Of a stretch of DNA of 60,647 bases, positions 35,435 to 43,932 are shown piece by piece. Below the pieces are notes generated by a model. That model searched no databases. It was not told the DNA's origin and saw only the letters and a list, made by a program, of their open reading frames with translations. Both the position numbers and the translations under genes were made by a program. This DNA is from an uncultured Paraglaciecola sp. Its GTDB lineage: Bacteria; Pseudomonadota; Gammaproteobacteria; Enterobacterales; Alteromonadaceae. Numbering within the stretch: position 1 is the first letter of the stretch; every line of letters begins with the position of its first letter. The stretch is taken from the NCBI GenBank assembly GCA_947498355.1, contig CANMKA010000024.1:1-60647 (forward strand), read 5' to 3'.

Positions 35435-36592
35435 ATGTATACCCAGGCTGTTTCGGTATTTTTACAGTTTTTATTACTTGGATGCATGAGCTTTGGTGGG
35501 CCTGCTGCCCATTTAGGCTACTTTCAGCAGACCTTTGTTGAAAAGCTAAAATGGTTGAGTCAAGACGAATACGCCAGCCTAGTGAGTTTAAGTCAATTGT
35601 TACCCGGTCCAGGATCAAGCCAAGTTGGCTTTGCTATTGGTCTGCATAAGGCGGGTTTGCTAGGAGGGATTGCGGCATTTGTGGGCTTTACCCTGCCGTC
35701 CTTTGGTTTATTGTTTGCCTTAGCTGTATGGATGAATGAGGCTCACCAGCCTAATTGGCTAGCAGGCCTGATTGATGGTTTAAAGTGGCTGGCTGTGGTT
35801 GTCGTGTTTGATGCCATTATTAGTATGGCTAAAAGCTTCTGCCAAAGCCGACTTACTCTAACCATTGCCTTTTGTAGTGCTTTGAGTTTGTTGATCTTTA
35901 GTAGTCCTTTGACCCAAGTTTTGGTCATTGTCGTCAGCGGTGTGCTTGGGGTGTTTCTGTTTAAAAATACACCAAATAATGCACGCACACAGCCGAGCAA
36001 AATGAGTTTAAATACTTGGTCTGTTTGGCTATTTTGTCTGTTATTTGTTGTTAGCGTGTTGAGTTTTTCCAGTCCTTACTTTGACTTGTTCAAAATGTTT
36101 TACCAAAGTGGCAGCTTAGTATTTGGGGGTGGTCATGTGGTGTTACCTTTGCTTCAAGAGAACTTGGGGCAAAGCATAACTGACGAAGCCTTTATTATGG
36201 GGTATGCCGCCGCTCAAGGTGTGCCCGGGCCTATGTTCACTATAGCAACGTTTTTTGGGGCGTGGTTAACACCTCATGCGCCTTTGCTAGGCGCATTTGT
36301 AGCAACACTAGCTATATTTATGCCGGGCTTATTGCTGATGCTAGGGGTTAGGCAAGTGTGGCAAGGTCTATTGGCTAATCAAATTGTTTTGGGTGCGAGT
36401 ACCGGCATTAACGCGGCTGTAGTTGGGTTATTGGTTGCTGCGTTTTATTCGCCCATTTTGCAGGCGAGTATTCTCGGTTGGGTCGATCTTGTATGGGTGG
36501 CGGCGGGCTGGATGCTACTAAAATTCGCCAAAGCGCATATTTTCATTTTATTAGTTGGATTTTGTAGCCTAGGGATTTTGCTAGGGCCTTAA
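35435..36592 (+). CDS. Chromate transporter (CHR) family protein
   Basis: A 385-aa membrane protein with the two repeated CHR modules. The N-terminal module has FGGPAAHLG and LLPGPGSSQVG, the C-terminal one FGGGHVVLPLL and AQGVPGPMFT. About ten hydrophobic segments are seen. ChrA-type proteins export chromate or related anions, but the natural substrate in marine bacteria is unclear. I chose ATG at 35435; the GTG at 35432 is also open. AAGG lies about 10 bases upstream. Its end overlaps the last 4 bases of the opposite-strand GGDEF gene. Confidence 0.85.
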   Translation: MYTQAVSVFLQFLLLGCMSFGGPAAHLGYFQQTFVEKLKWLSQDEYASLVSLSQLLPGPGSSQVGFAIGLHKAGLLGGIAAFVGFTLPSFGLLFALAVWMNEAHQPNWLAGLIDGLKWLAVVVVFDAIISMAKSFCQSRLTLTIAFCSALSLLIFSSPLTQVLVIVVSGVLGVFLFKNTPNNARTQPSKMSLNTWSVWLFCLLFVVSVLSFSSPYFDLFKMFYQSGSLVFGGGHVVLPLLQENLGQSITDEAFIMGYAAAQGVPGPMFTIATFFGAWLTPHAPLLGAFVATLAIFMPGLLLMLGVRQVWQGLLANQIVLGASTGINAAVVGLLVAAFYSPILQASILGWVDLVWVAAGWMLLKFAKAHIFILLVGFCSLGILLGP

Positions 36593-37503
36593 GCGCAATA
36601 TTGGTTGCGGCCAGATTCTTTCGCTTCAAATAATTTGGTGTCTGCGAAATCAAGTAATTCAGTACTGGAGTTAATGCCTTTTTTGCTGGTGGCAGTAAAC
36701 GAGGCAATTCCTATGCTAACCGTGACTATGGGATGTGAAGCGCTGGCGGCCGCAGGAATTTTTTGCTGTCTGACTCGGTTAAGTAAGTCCTGAGCAACAG
36801 ACTTAGCTCCCCTAAGATCGGTAAAGGGCAATAACAATACAAATTCTTCGCCGCCATAGCGGGCAGCAAAATCACGCTCTCTGCGCTTACTATCGGCAAT
36901 TAGGGTAGCTATGGCTTTGAGGCATTTGTCACCTTCAAGGTGTCCAAATGCATCATTAAATAATTTGAAGTGATCTATGTCTATGATGAGCACAGCCATA
37001 GAATGACTGCCCCTAATCGCCGAATACCATTCTTGACTCAAAATCGTATCTAGTTGCATGCGATTTGCCAAGCCAGTTAAGCCGTCTGTACACGAAACTT
37101 GAGCGAGTTTTTTGTGTTGAGCAACCATGGTCATCAAATTTTTGATGCGCAGAGTTAAAATGCTAGGACGGGTATTTTTGTCGATATAATCAGCTGCGCC
37201 TACAGACAAGCATTCTTCTTGCTCGTCGTCTGAGTATTTTTCTGAGAGAAAGACAATAGGAATATGTGACGTCAATTTGCTGTTTTTGATGAAGGTGCAA
37301 AGCTCCAGCCCCGAAATGACAGGCGTTTCTACTGCACTAATAACAAGATCAATATCTTGCAGCATTACACATTGCAAAGCTGTTTTGCCGTCTCGGGCAA
37401 TTTCGACGTTGAATGATTCAGAAAACAGTGCGCTCAGCGCAGAGATACTTACAACGTCATCGTCAATGATTAGTAGTGTAAGTGAATGGTGCATAGACGC
37501 CAT
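36589..37503 (-). CDS. Receiver-GGDEF protein with a degenerate receiver
   Basis: A 304-aa REC-GGDEF protein. The receiver (about 8-125) keeps the acidic triad start IIDDD, but the phosphorylated Asp expected in DLVISDVxMP is Ala57 (DLVISAVETP, codon GCA). A YIDK segment with the conserved Lys is present. So phosphorylation is probably lost, and the domain may be a constitutive or protein-binding module. The GGDEF domain has YGGEEFVLL and DIDHFKLFNDAFGH, intact catalytic residues. It converges on the chromate-type transporter and overlaps it by 4 bases. Confidence 0.88.
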   Translation of the reverse strand: MASMHHSLTLLIIDDDVVSISALSALFSESFNVEIARDGKTALQCVMLQDIDLVISAVETPVISGLELCTFIKNSKLTSHIPIVFLSEKYSDDEQEECLSVGAADYIDKNTRPSILTLRIKNLMTMVAQHKKLAQVSCTDGLTGLANRMQLDTILSQEWYSAIRGSHSMAVLIIDIDHFKLFNDAFGHLEGDKCLKAIATLIADSKRRERDFAARYGGEEFVLLLPFTDLRGAKSVAQDLLNRVRQQKIPAAASASHPIVTVSIGIASFTATSKKGINSSTELLDFADTKLFEAKESGRNQYCA

Positions 37504-37761
37504 AACTTCCTTCGGCTCAAATTTTCAAAAATTGGCTTAAATCTTTAAACTGCCATAAATTGATGTAATGTATTGGCGAAGCATACCCCAACCTAAGGTA
37601 GAGTTTAAATACCAAAAGTTTTCGTAAAATGAATAAATATTAATATATGCGTAACTTGAGGGGACTAAATTAGGCTATGGGTTTAGTGAATTGGCCAGTA
37701 TTTGTCCAAATTTTTGCTTATTAGACCACTTATTACGGGGGGTCGCTGGATTTATCTTTAA

Positions 37762-37809
37762 TAGGTCTTTTAGGTCTAATCAAGGCTGATTTCAGATCTA
37801 AAAAGTCTA
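37762..37809 (+). other. Long imperfect hairpin in the 436-base gap upstream of recQ
   Basis: This gap (37504-37939) has no gene I can support. In it, 37762-37782 pairs with 37787-37809 around a four-base loop AGGC. The stem runs as 5 pairs, a two-base bulge, about 10 pairs, one mismatch, and 5 more pairs, including some G-U. It lacks a U-tract, so it is not a plain terminator. It may be a small RNA, an RNA regulator or a repeat element. The pairing is visible; a function is not. Confidence 0.45.
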
Positions 37810-37896
37810 ACCAAAATCATGCTTAAGCCATAGTGCGGCTAAGAGTGATGACTAATGACCCCAATTGAATCGGTTTTGTCCGTGAATCTTAGCCAG

Positions 37897-37918
37897 AAAC
37901 CACGTAAAATCGTGGTTT
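37897..37918 (+). other. Short perfect hairpin just upstream of recQ
   Basis: AAACCACG (37897-37904), loop TAAAAT, CGTGGTTT (37911-37918). It lies 21 bases before the recQ GTG, so it would fall in the leader if transcription starts upstream. It could affect recQ translation or stop a transcript from the left. Confidence 0.45.
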
Positions 37919-37939
37919 TGAAACTGTGAAGATTTTGTC

Positions 37940-39760
37940 GTGTTAGACACTCCCCCATCCCCATCAACAAGGCCAAACTTAGATTTAGTCAAGCATACCC
38001 TTAAGCAGACGTTTGGCTATGATGCTTTTCGACCGGGCCAGCAGGACGCCATAGAAAACGTAATGGCTGGTCGTGATGTGTTGGTGTTAATGCCGACTGG
38101 CGGGGGCAAGTCGTTGTGCTACCAAGTACCGGCTTTAGTTATGCCTGGTATGAGTATAGTGGTGTCGCCATTAATTTCTTTGATGAAAGACCAAGTTGAT
38201 GCCTTGGTGGCAAACGGTGTTAGCGCGGCTTATATCAACTCAAACTTAGCGCCAGAGCAAATTTTTGCTATTTATCGGGGCATGCAAGATCAGCAATATA
38301 AATTAATATATGTCGCCCCTGAGCGGCTGATGCAGTTAGATTTTGTGATGCGTTTACAGTCTTTGAATATAAGCTTAATTGCCGTTGACGAGGCTCACTG
38401 CGTCTCTCACTGGGGGCATGATTTTCGTAAAGACTACCGTTTACTGGGTCAGCTTAAAGGAAAATTCCCACATACCCCCATAATGGGCCTAACGGCTACG
38501 GCCGATTTGGCAACGCGAGCAGATATTATTCAACAGTTGCAGCTTAATCAGCCTTTCGTCTTTAAAGGAAGCTTCGACAGACCCAATATCCGCTATAACC
38601 AAGTAACTAAATACAAAGCGACAGATCAAACTATCAGCTACGTGAAACAGCAAGATGGAAACGGCATCATTTACTGTAATAGTCGTAAAAAAGTCGATGA
38701 TTTAGCCATAGCTTTAGCTAAGCAAGGGGTTAATTGTGCGGGTTATCATGCTGGCCTCGAAGGGGAGATTCGTGACAAAATCCAGCGCGATTTTATCCAA
38801 GATCGAATTGACGTGATTGTCGCGACTGTGGCATTTGGAATGGGCATAGACAAATCTAATGTACGGTTTGTTGTGCACTTTGATTTACCCAGAAGTATTG
38901 AGTCCTATTATCAAGAAATAGGACGAGCTGGGCGCGATGGTATGCCTGCCGAGGCCTTGTTATTGTTCGATGAAAAAGATGCTGCGCGGATTAGGCAATG
39001 GATTTCTACCGGTGAAAACCCAGAGCGTAATCTTGTTGAGTTGCAAAAGTTTGCTGCCATGGAAGCGTTTGGCGAAGCACAAACTTGTCGCCGCCAAATT
39101 CTATTAAATTACTTTGCTGAATATTCGGCAGGGCATTGTGGCAACTGTGATATCTGTCTTGATCCACCTAAAGCCTATGACGGAACCATAGATGGTCAAA
39201 AGGTTTTGTCATGCGTACTCAGGTTACAGCAAGGCTTTGCCAGCCAATACGTGATAGACGTGCTGCGCGGCAAACAACTAAAACGGATCATCGAAAACCA
39301 ACACGAGCAGTTGTCGACCTATGGCATAGGTAAAGAGCAAAGTGATGAATATTGGCATAATATTATTAATCAATTGATTCATCGAGGTTTGTTGCGGGTT
39401 GATATCACTCAAAACTCAATGCTAAAACTGACTGAGCAAGTCAGGCCTATTTTAAAAGGTGAACAAGCGTTAGAGCTGGCCATACCAAGGTTGAGCGTGA
39501 GTTTGGGTAAAAAAGCTAAGTTTGAGGTACAGAGTTATGACCGTGCCTTGTTTGCTAAATTAAAGCACTTACGAAAATCGATTGCCGAACAAGATGATGT
39601 ACCGCCTTTTGTCGTGTTTAGTGATGCTAGTCTGGCCGATATGGCAGATAAGTGCCCTGAGTCGTCTATCGAATTTCTAGACATTCATGGCGTCGGTCAA
39701 GCCAAATTAGAGCGTTATGGCCAGCGTTTTCTTGATGCTATTAGTCGGCACATGAATTAA
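37940..39760 (+). CDS. recQ: ATP-dependent DNA helicase RecQ
   Basis: SF2 3'-5' helicase for recombination and repair, 606 aa (E. coli 609). Walker A PTGGGKS is at 52-58 and the DEAH box at 150-153. The aromatic-rich loop HCVSHWGHDFRKDY and motif VI QEIGRAGRDG follow. The zinc-binding cysteines are in the CRRQILLNYF...HCGNCDIC region, and an HRDC domain ends the protein. The start is GTG with GAAG upstream. The gene has its own long leader with two hairpins. dnaB follows 63 bases later. Confidence 0.95.
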   Translation: MLDTPPSPSTRPNLDLVKHTLKQTFGYDAFRPGQQDAIENVMAGRDVLVLMPTGGGKSLCYQVPALVMPGMSIVVSPLISLMKDQVDALVANGVSAAYINSNLAPEQIFAIYRGMQDQQYKLIYVAPERLMQLDFVMRLQSLNISLIAVDEAHCVSHWGHDFRKDYRLLGQLKGKFPHTPIMGLTATADLATRADIIQQLQLNQPFVFKGSFDRPNIRYNQVTKYKATDQTISYVKQQDGNGIIYCNSRKKVDDLAIALAKQGVNCAGYHAGLEGEIRDKIQRDFIQDRIDVIVATVAFGMGIDKSNVRFVVHFDLPRSIESYYQEIGRAGRDGMPAEALLLFDEKDAARIRQWISTGENPERNLVELQKFAAMEAFGEAQTCRRQILLNYFAEYSAGHCGNCDICLDPPKAYDGTIDGQKVLSCVLRLQQGFASQYVIDVLRGKQLKRIIENQHEQLSTYGIGKEQSDEYWHNIINQLIHRGLLRVDITQNSMLKLTEQVRPILKGEQALELAIPRLSVSLGKKAKFEVQSYDRALFAKLKHLRKSIAEQDDVPPFVVFSDASLADMADKCPESSIEFLDIHGVGQAKLERYGQRFLDAISRHMN

Positions 39761-39823
39761 TATGCCAAACTACTAAGTTTGGTATTTCATAGTTAACTAT
39801 AGGGTGATAAAACCAAAAATCTC

Positions 39824-41221
39824 ATGGCTGTAGAATCTGCTCCCCGTAAAAAGAAAGACGACAAAGTTGAAAAACTAAAAATTCCTCCACATTCCATTGA
39901 GGCCGAACAATCGGTACTTGGAAGTATGCTGATTGCGCCTGATTCATGGGACAAAGTCGCCGAGCGAGTGGTTGAAGATGACTTTTACAACCATTCACAT
40001 CAGCTTATTTACCGGTCTATTATTCGTTTGCTTTCTAAAGATCAGCCCATTGATTTGATAACAGTCTCTGAAGATTTAGAGAGTGTTGACGAATTAGAAG
40101 CTGCCGGAGGCTTTGCTTATTTGGGTGAACTGGCGCGTAACACGCCTAGTTCGGCGAACGTTACGGCTTATGCGCAAATTATTAAAGAGCGTGCAGTCAC
40201 CCGTGAATTAATAGGGGTTGCCCACGAAATTGCAGATGCGGGTTACAATCCAGAGGGCCGTGACAGCGGTGAAATTCTGGATATGGCCGAGAGCAAGGTG
40301 TTTGAAATTGCCGAGAAGCGCTCTGACAAAGATCAAGGACCTAAAAACGTCGAATCTGTGTTAAGCAAAACCATAGATCGTTTAGAGGAACTGGTTAAAA
40401 GCGGCAAAGAAGTCACAGGGGTTTCTACGGGTTATACGGATTTAGACAAAAAAACCAGTGGCTTGCAACCGTCCGATCTGATTATTTTGGCCGCTAGACC
40501 GTCTATGGGTAAAACCACTTTCGCCATGAATTTGTGCGAAAACGCTATGCTGCTGAATGATAAGCCAGTACTCGTATTTAGTTTAGAGATGCCATCGGAA
40601 CAAATCATGATGCGTATGCTCGCCTCCTTGAGTCGAGTCGATCAAACTAAGGTACGTACCGCTCAACTAGACGATGAAGATTGGGCCAGAATGTCAAATA
40701 CTATGGCCATGCTCAAAGACAAAGATAACTTGTTCATTGATGATTCATCAGGCTTAACTCCAATGGAAGTGAGGACCAGAGCACGAAAACTTGCCAGAGA
40801 GCGGGGCGGCATCAGTTTAATCATGATTGATTATCTACAACTAATGCAGGTGCCAGGTTTGAGTGAAAATCGAACCTTAGAAATTGCCGAAATATCTCGG
40901 TCGTTAAAAGCCTTAGCCAAAGAACTAGAAGTGCCTGTTGTGGCGCTTTCACAGCTTAACCGTAGCTTGGAGCAGCGTAGCGACAAACGCCCTATCAACT
41001 CAGATTTGCGTGAATCGGGTTCAATTGAGCAAGATGCGGATTTGATTATGTTTATCTACCGAGACGAAGTGTACAACGAACAAAGTACCGAAAAAGGCAT
41101 TGCCGAAATCATTATTGGTAAGCAGCGTAACGGCCCAATTGGTACATCTAGGTTAACCTTCCAAGGGCAGTTCTCTCGCTTTGACAACTATGCCGGCCCT
41201 GCAATCGAAGATGAGTATTAA
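39824..41221 (+). CDS. dnaB: Replicative DNA helicase DnaB
   Basis: Hexameric 5'-3' helicase at the replication fork, 465 aa. The N-terminal helical domain begins IPPHSIEAEQSVLGSML. The RecA-like domain carries the Walker A ARPSMGKTT at 224-232 and the Walker B LIMIDYLQLM, and ends with the DNA-binding SRSLKALAKEL and LRESGSIEQDAD motifs. There is no intein. The alr gene that often follows is absent here; a terminator and the cnoX gene on the other strand follow instead. Confidence 0.97.
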   Translation: MAVESAPRKKKDDKVEKLKIPPHSIEAEQSVLGSMLIAPDSWDKVAERVVEDDFYNHSHQLIYRSIIRLLSKDQPIDLITVSEDLESVDELEAAGGFAYLGELARNTPSSANVTAYAQIIKERAVTRELIGVAHEIADAGYNPEGRDSGEILDMAESKVFEIAEKRSDKDQGPKNVESVLSKTIDRLEELVKSGKEVTGVSTGYTDLDKKTSGLQPSDLIILAARPSMGKTTFAMNLCENAMLLNDKPVLVFSLEMPSEQIMMRMLASLSRVDQTKVRTAQLDDEDWARMSNTMAMLKDKDNLFIDDSSGLTPMEVRTRARKLARERGGISLIMIDYLQLMQVPGLSENRTLEIAEISRSLKALAKELEVPVVALSQLNRSLEQRSDKRPINSDLRESGSIEQDADLIMFIYRDEVYNEQSTEKGIAEIIIGKQRNGPIGTSRLTFQGQFSRFDNYAGPAIEDEY

Positions 41222-41290
41222 ACTCTCTTGATCTTAGCTTATTGATACTATTGCGAGTATAGGCTTCGAGCGACCAACCCAATCCGAAAA

Positions 41291-41333
41291 AGCCCCAGTG
41301 TGTGCACAATTAATTGTACAAACACTGGGGCTT
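41291..41333. terminator. Bidirectional terminator between dnaB and cnoX
   Basis: AGCCCCAGTGT (41291-41301) pairs perfectly with ACACTGGGGCT (41322-41332). The loop itself holds a near-perfect AT-rich palindrome centred on AATTAATT. It is located between two convergent genes and is symmetric enough to serve both strands. Confidence 0.8.
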
Positions 41334-41372
41334 CTTGCTTTAAGTTATAGCCATGAAAGTTTTTAATTTACC

Positions 41373-42221
41373 TTAATAAAGTAGGCTGTAGATTTTTCGG
41401 CGATATTTAGACTTAAGTGGTTCACCATCAGGTAACGCATTAATCATATCTAGGGTCAGTTTTTTTGCTTCACCAAAGTTAAGATCTTTATATAACACAG
41501 ACATGATCAGTTCTAATGCTTCTTCTGTTTGATTCGCTTGATGAAGTTGCACCGCTAATTGCGTTTTAATCTCTAGAGAATCTGGCTGGGCAAGCAACTC
41601 TGCTTGTAAGGCTTTTATCTCTGGCGACTCAGCAGCTTGCTCTGCCAGCTCAATTTTACCGACAACACTGTTATACAGAGCATCTTGGTCAACGAGGCCT
41701 ATGGTCTCTAAAAGATCTTTAGCTAATTTTATTTGCCCAAGCTCAACCGCACTATCGGCCAGCAGTAGCTTGATATCGGCTCGGGTTTCGTCAAGTTGGT
41801 AAGCCTCTTTAAGTAGAGGAAAAGCTTGTTGGTAGTCTTCATCATTGGCAATGCAGGCTTGCGCTTGTTCGAATAATGCGTCTTCTGGTTTTGGTAAATG
41901 TTTTTCGAGCAAGGCGACAATTTGTTCCTCAGTCTGAGGGCCAGCAAATCCATCTAGGGGCTGGCCTTCTTTGACAAGGATCACAGTAGGTAAACCTTGC
42001 ACACCAAATTGCCCTGCAATTTCTTGCTGATGCTGACAATCGACGCGAGCGTGGACTAGGCTCTCTGAGTACTTGCTAGCCACGCTTGCGATTAGAGGTG
42101 CAATGGCATCGCTAGGCTCGTACCCAGCGGCCCAAAATTCCACCATGACAATTTTGTTTTGGGAGTCTTGCAATATAACTTGCTGAAAATTTTCTGGCGT
42201 AATGTCTATGTGGGAATGCAT
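41373..42221 (-). CDS. cnoX: Chaperedoxin CnoX-like thioredoxin-TPR protein
   Basis: Homologue of E. coli CnoX/YbbN, 282 aa: thioredoxin domain (about 5-110) followed by TPR helices. E. coli CnoX protects substrates from over-oxidation through Cys63 and has Cys38. Here the position of Cys63 is kept (Cys62, RVDCQHQ), but the Cys38 position is Ser37 (WAAGYEPSDA), and no CxxC exists. So mixed disulfides through Cys62 remain possible, but no disulfide exchange through a CxxC. Ends with the conserved KSKYRRKIYSLLY. It is convergent with dnaB. Confidence 0.88.
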   Translation of the reverse strand: MHSHIDITPENFQQVILQDSQNKIVMVEFWAAGYEPSDAIAPLIASVASKYSESLVHARVDCQHQQEIAGQFGVQGLPTVILVKEGQPLDGFAGPQTEEQIVALLEKHLPKPEDALFEQAQACIANDEDYQQAFPLLKEAYQLDETRADIKLLLADSAVELGQIKLAKDLLETIGLVDQDALYNSVVGKIELAEQAAESPEIKALQAELLAQPDSLEIKTQLAVQLHQANQTEEALELIMSVLYKDLNFGEAKKLTLDMINALPDGEPLKSKYRRKIYSLLY

Positions 42222-42491
42222 CTTGTTGGGTTATCCATTTTACGTAATTAACAGGTGGATGGGGTCAAATCTGTCAAACTCAAGTTAGGCCTTAATATAA
42301 GCTTGGTAGACTCTGAATCTTTGCTGATATTGAGTCATTTCTTCAAATTGCTTAGTTGTCAATATGGTTTGACTAAAAAAAGTACAAATTTGTTGCTTTA
42401 AGAGGGTTTTCAAGGCTCCAAAAAAGCCGTAAACTTGCGCCCCTTTTTGATATTCAGGACGTTTTTTGCACAATTATTAGCAATATATACT

Positions 42492-43463
42492 ATGCAGATT
42501 GGTCCTTACTCATTAGATAACAACTTAATTCTTGCGCCTATGGCTGGCGTGACTGATCGCCCATTTAGGCAATTATGCAAGCGTTTAGGCGCGGGCTTAG
42601 TGGTTTCAGAAATGCTCTCTTCTAATCCGAAGGTGTGGAACTCTGATAAATCCAAGCAACGCATGAACCATCAAGGCGAGTCTGGTTTACGGTCAGTGCA
42701 AATTGCCGGTGCCGATCCGGTTTTGATGGCTCAAGCAGCGCAGTTTAATGTCGAAAATGGTGCGCAGATAGTTGATATCAATATGGGGTGTCCAGCCAAA
42801 AAGGTAAATAAGAAGTTGGCGGGTTCGGCTTTGCTGCAACAACCTGATTTGGTCGAAAAGATCATTCAAGCTGTGGTAGCAGCAGTAGACGTACCGGTAA
42901 CTTTAAAAATACGTACTGGTTGGAATATCGAAAACCGCAATGGAGTGCATATTGCCAAAATTGCCCAAGACAATGGCATTCAATCCTTGGCGGTGCATGG
43001 TCGTACGCGGGCATGTATGTACAAAGGCAACGCAGAGTACAACACGATAAAAGCCATTAAACAGGCTATTTCGATACCTGTGGTTGCAAATGGAGATATT
43101 ACTGATCCCTATAAAGCTAAACAGGTTTTGGAATATACCCAAGCAGATGCACTGATGATAGGTCGAGGAGCTCAGGGTCGCCCTTGGATTTTTCGCGAAA
43201 TATCTCACTATCTGCAAACCGGTCAAATGCTCCCTGCGCCGACTAAAAGCGAAGTAAGCAGTATTTTGCTGGAGCATGTCGCTAAAGTTCATGCCTTTTA
43301 TGGTGACTTTATGGGATGCAGGATCGCACGTAAGCATGTGGGATGGTATTTGGCCGAACAAGACCTAGAAAGAAGGTTTAGAGCAAAGTTCAATGTTATT
43401 GAGGATGCCCAACAGCAACTTGATGCGTTAAACCAGTATTTTGATGAATTGGCAGATGACTAG
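42492..43463 (+). CDS. dusB: tRNA-dihydrouridine synthase DusB
   Basis: Flavoenzyme that reduces uridine to dihydrouridine at position 17 of tRNA. The start at 42492 gives MQIGPYSLDNNLILAPMAGVTDRPF, like E. coli; an upstream ATG at 42435 would add 19 unrelated residues. Catalytic Cys100 lies in NMGCPAKKV. FMN contacts VHGRTR, GDI, and GRGAQGRPWIF are present. The length is 323 aa. As in E. coli, fis follows directly and is probably co-transcribed. Confidence 0.95.
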   Translation: MQIGPYSLDNNLILAPMAGVTDRPFRQLCKRLGAGLVVSEMLSSNPKVWNSDKSKQRMNHQGESGLRSVQIAGADPVLMAQAAQFNVENGAQIVDINMGCPAKKVNKKLAGSALLQQPDLVEKIIQAVVAAVDVPVTLKIRTGWNIENRNGVHIAKIAQDNGIQSLAVHGRTRACMYKGNAEYNTIKAIKQAISIPVVANGDITDPYKAKQVLEYTQADALMIGRGAQGRPWIFREISHYLQTGQMLPAPTKSEVSSILLEHVAKVHAFYGDFMGCRIARKHVGWYLAEQDLERRFRAKFNVIEDAQQQLDALNQYFDELADD

Positions 43464-43517
43464 AGGGTTAACCTCTAATTATTTGCTGCGTAATGATGAC
43501 TAACTAAAGAGCAAGAT

Positions 43518-43814
43518 TTGATGTTCGAACAAAATGTAACTTCTCCTTTTACCACTACGGTAACGACTCCTTCTCAAACTCAAGCACAGAAGCCTTTGCG
43601 CGATTCTGTAAAGCAAGCGGTAAATAAATACCTTAAGCAGCTTGATAACACTAACATCGAAAACCTTTACGAATTAGTTATGGCAGAAGTTGAAGCGCCA
43701 ATGCTAGAAGAAATCATGACATTTACACGAGGCAACCAAACTCGTGCATCTATCATGTTGGGTATAAACCGTGGCACTTTGCGTAAAAAGCTTAAGCAAT
43801 ACGGCATGAACTAA
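43518..43814 (+). CDS. fis: Nucleoid-associated regulator Fis
   Basis: DNA-bending protein that activates rRNA genes and other growth-phase promoters, 98 aa as in E. coli. The N-terminal beta-hairpin is followed by helices with [14 protein letters not shown] and a C-terminal helix-turn-helix [26 protein letters not shown]. The dusB-fis pairing with a 54-base gap is the standard gammaproteobacterial operon. A terminator lies after the gene. Confidence 0.97.
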   Translation: MMFEQNVTSPFTTTVTTPSQTQAQKPLRDSVKQAVNKYLKQLDNTNIENLYELVMAEVEAPMLEEIMTFTRGNQTRASIMLGINRGTLRKKLKQYGMN

Positions 43815-43831
43815 GCGTTATGTTTTGAATT

Positions 43832-43857
43832 AAAGAGCACCTTTTGGTGCTCTTTTT
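43832..43857 (+). terminator. Rho-independent terminator after dusB-fis
   Basis: AAGAGCACC pairs with GGTGCTCTT around TTTT, followed by a T-run, 17 bases after the fis stop. Confidence 0.85.
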
Positions 43858-43871
43858 GTTTGGATGAATGA

Positions 43872-43885
43872 TGACCAATTGGTCA
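43872..43885. promoter_or_regulatory. Candidate operator, 14-base perfect palindrome before purH
   Basis: TGACCAATTGGTCA lies 47 bases before the purH ATG, in the expected promoter area. The TGACC-N4-GGTCA pattern is also found at 20494. It does not look like the E. coli PurR box. The regulator is unknown. Confidence 0.45.
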
Positions 43886-43932
43886 GTATTTCACGCTCCG
43901 ATTAAGTGTTAACTTTATTCTATGGAATTCCC

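Noticed and set aside
42285..42473. A 62-residue frame on the minus strand between cnoX and dusB
   Set aside because: Composition is odd, no ribosome binding site or family is visible, and it lies in a promoter-containing gap. Nothing supports it over chance.
42466..42491. TTGCAC and TATACT directly before the dusB start as a promoter
   Set aside because: The spacer is only 14 bases, and TATACT ends right at the ATG, so transcription would begin inside the gene.
43872..43885. Reading the purH palindrome as a PurR box
   Set aside because: The sequence does not fit the PurR consensus ACGCAAACGTTTGCGT, so I only list it as an unknown operator.
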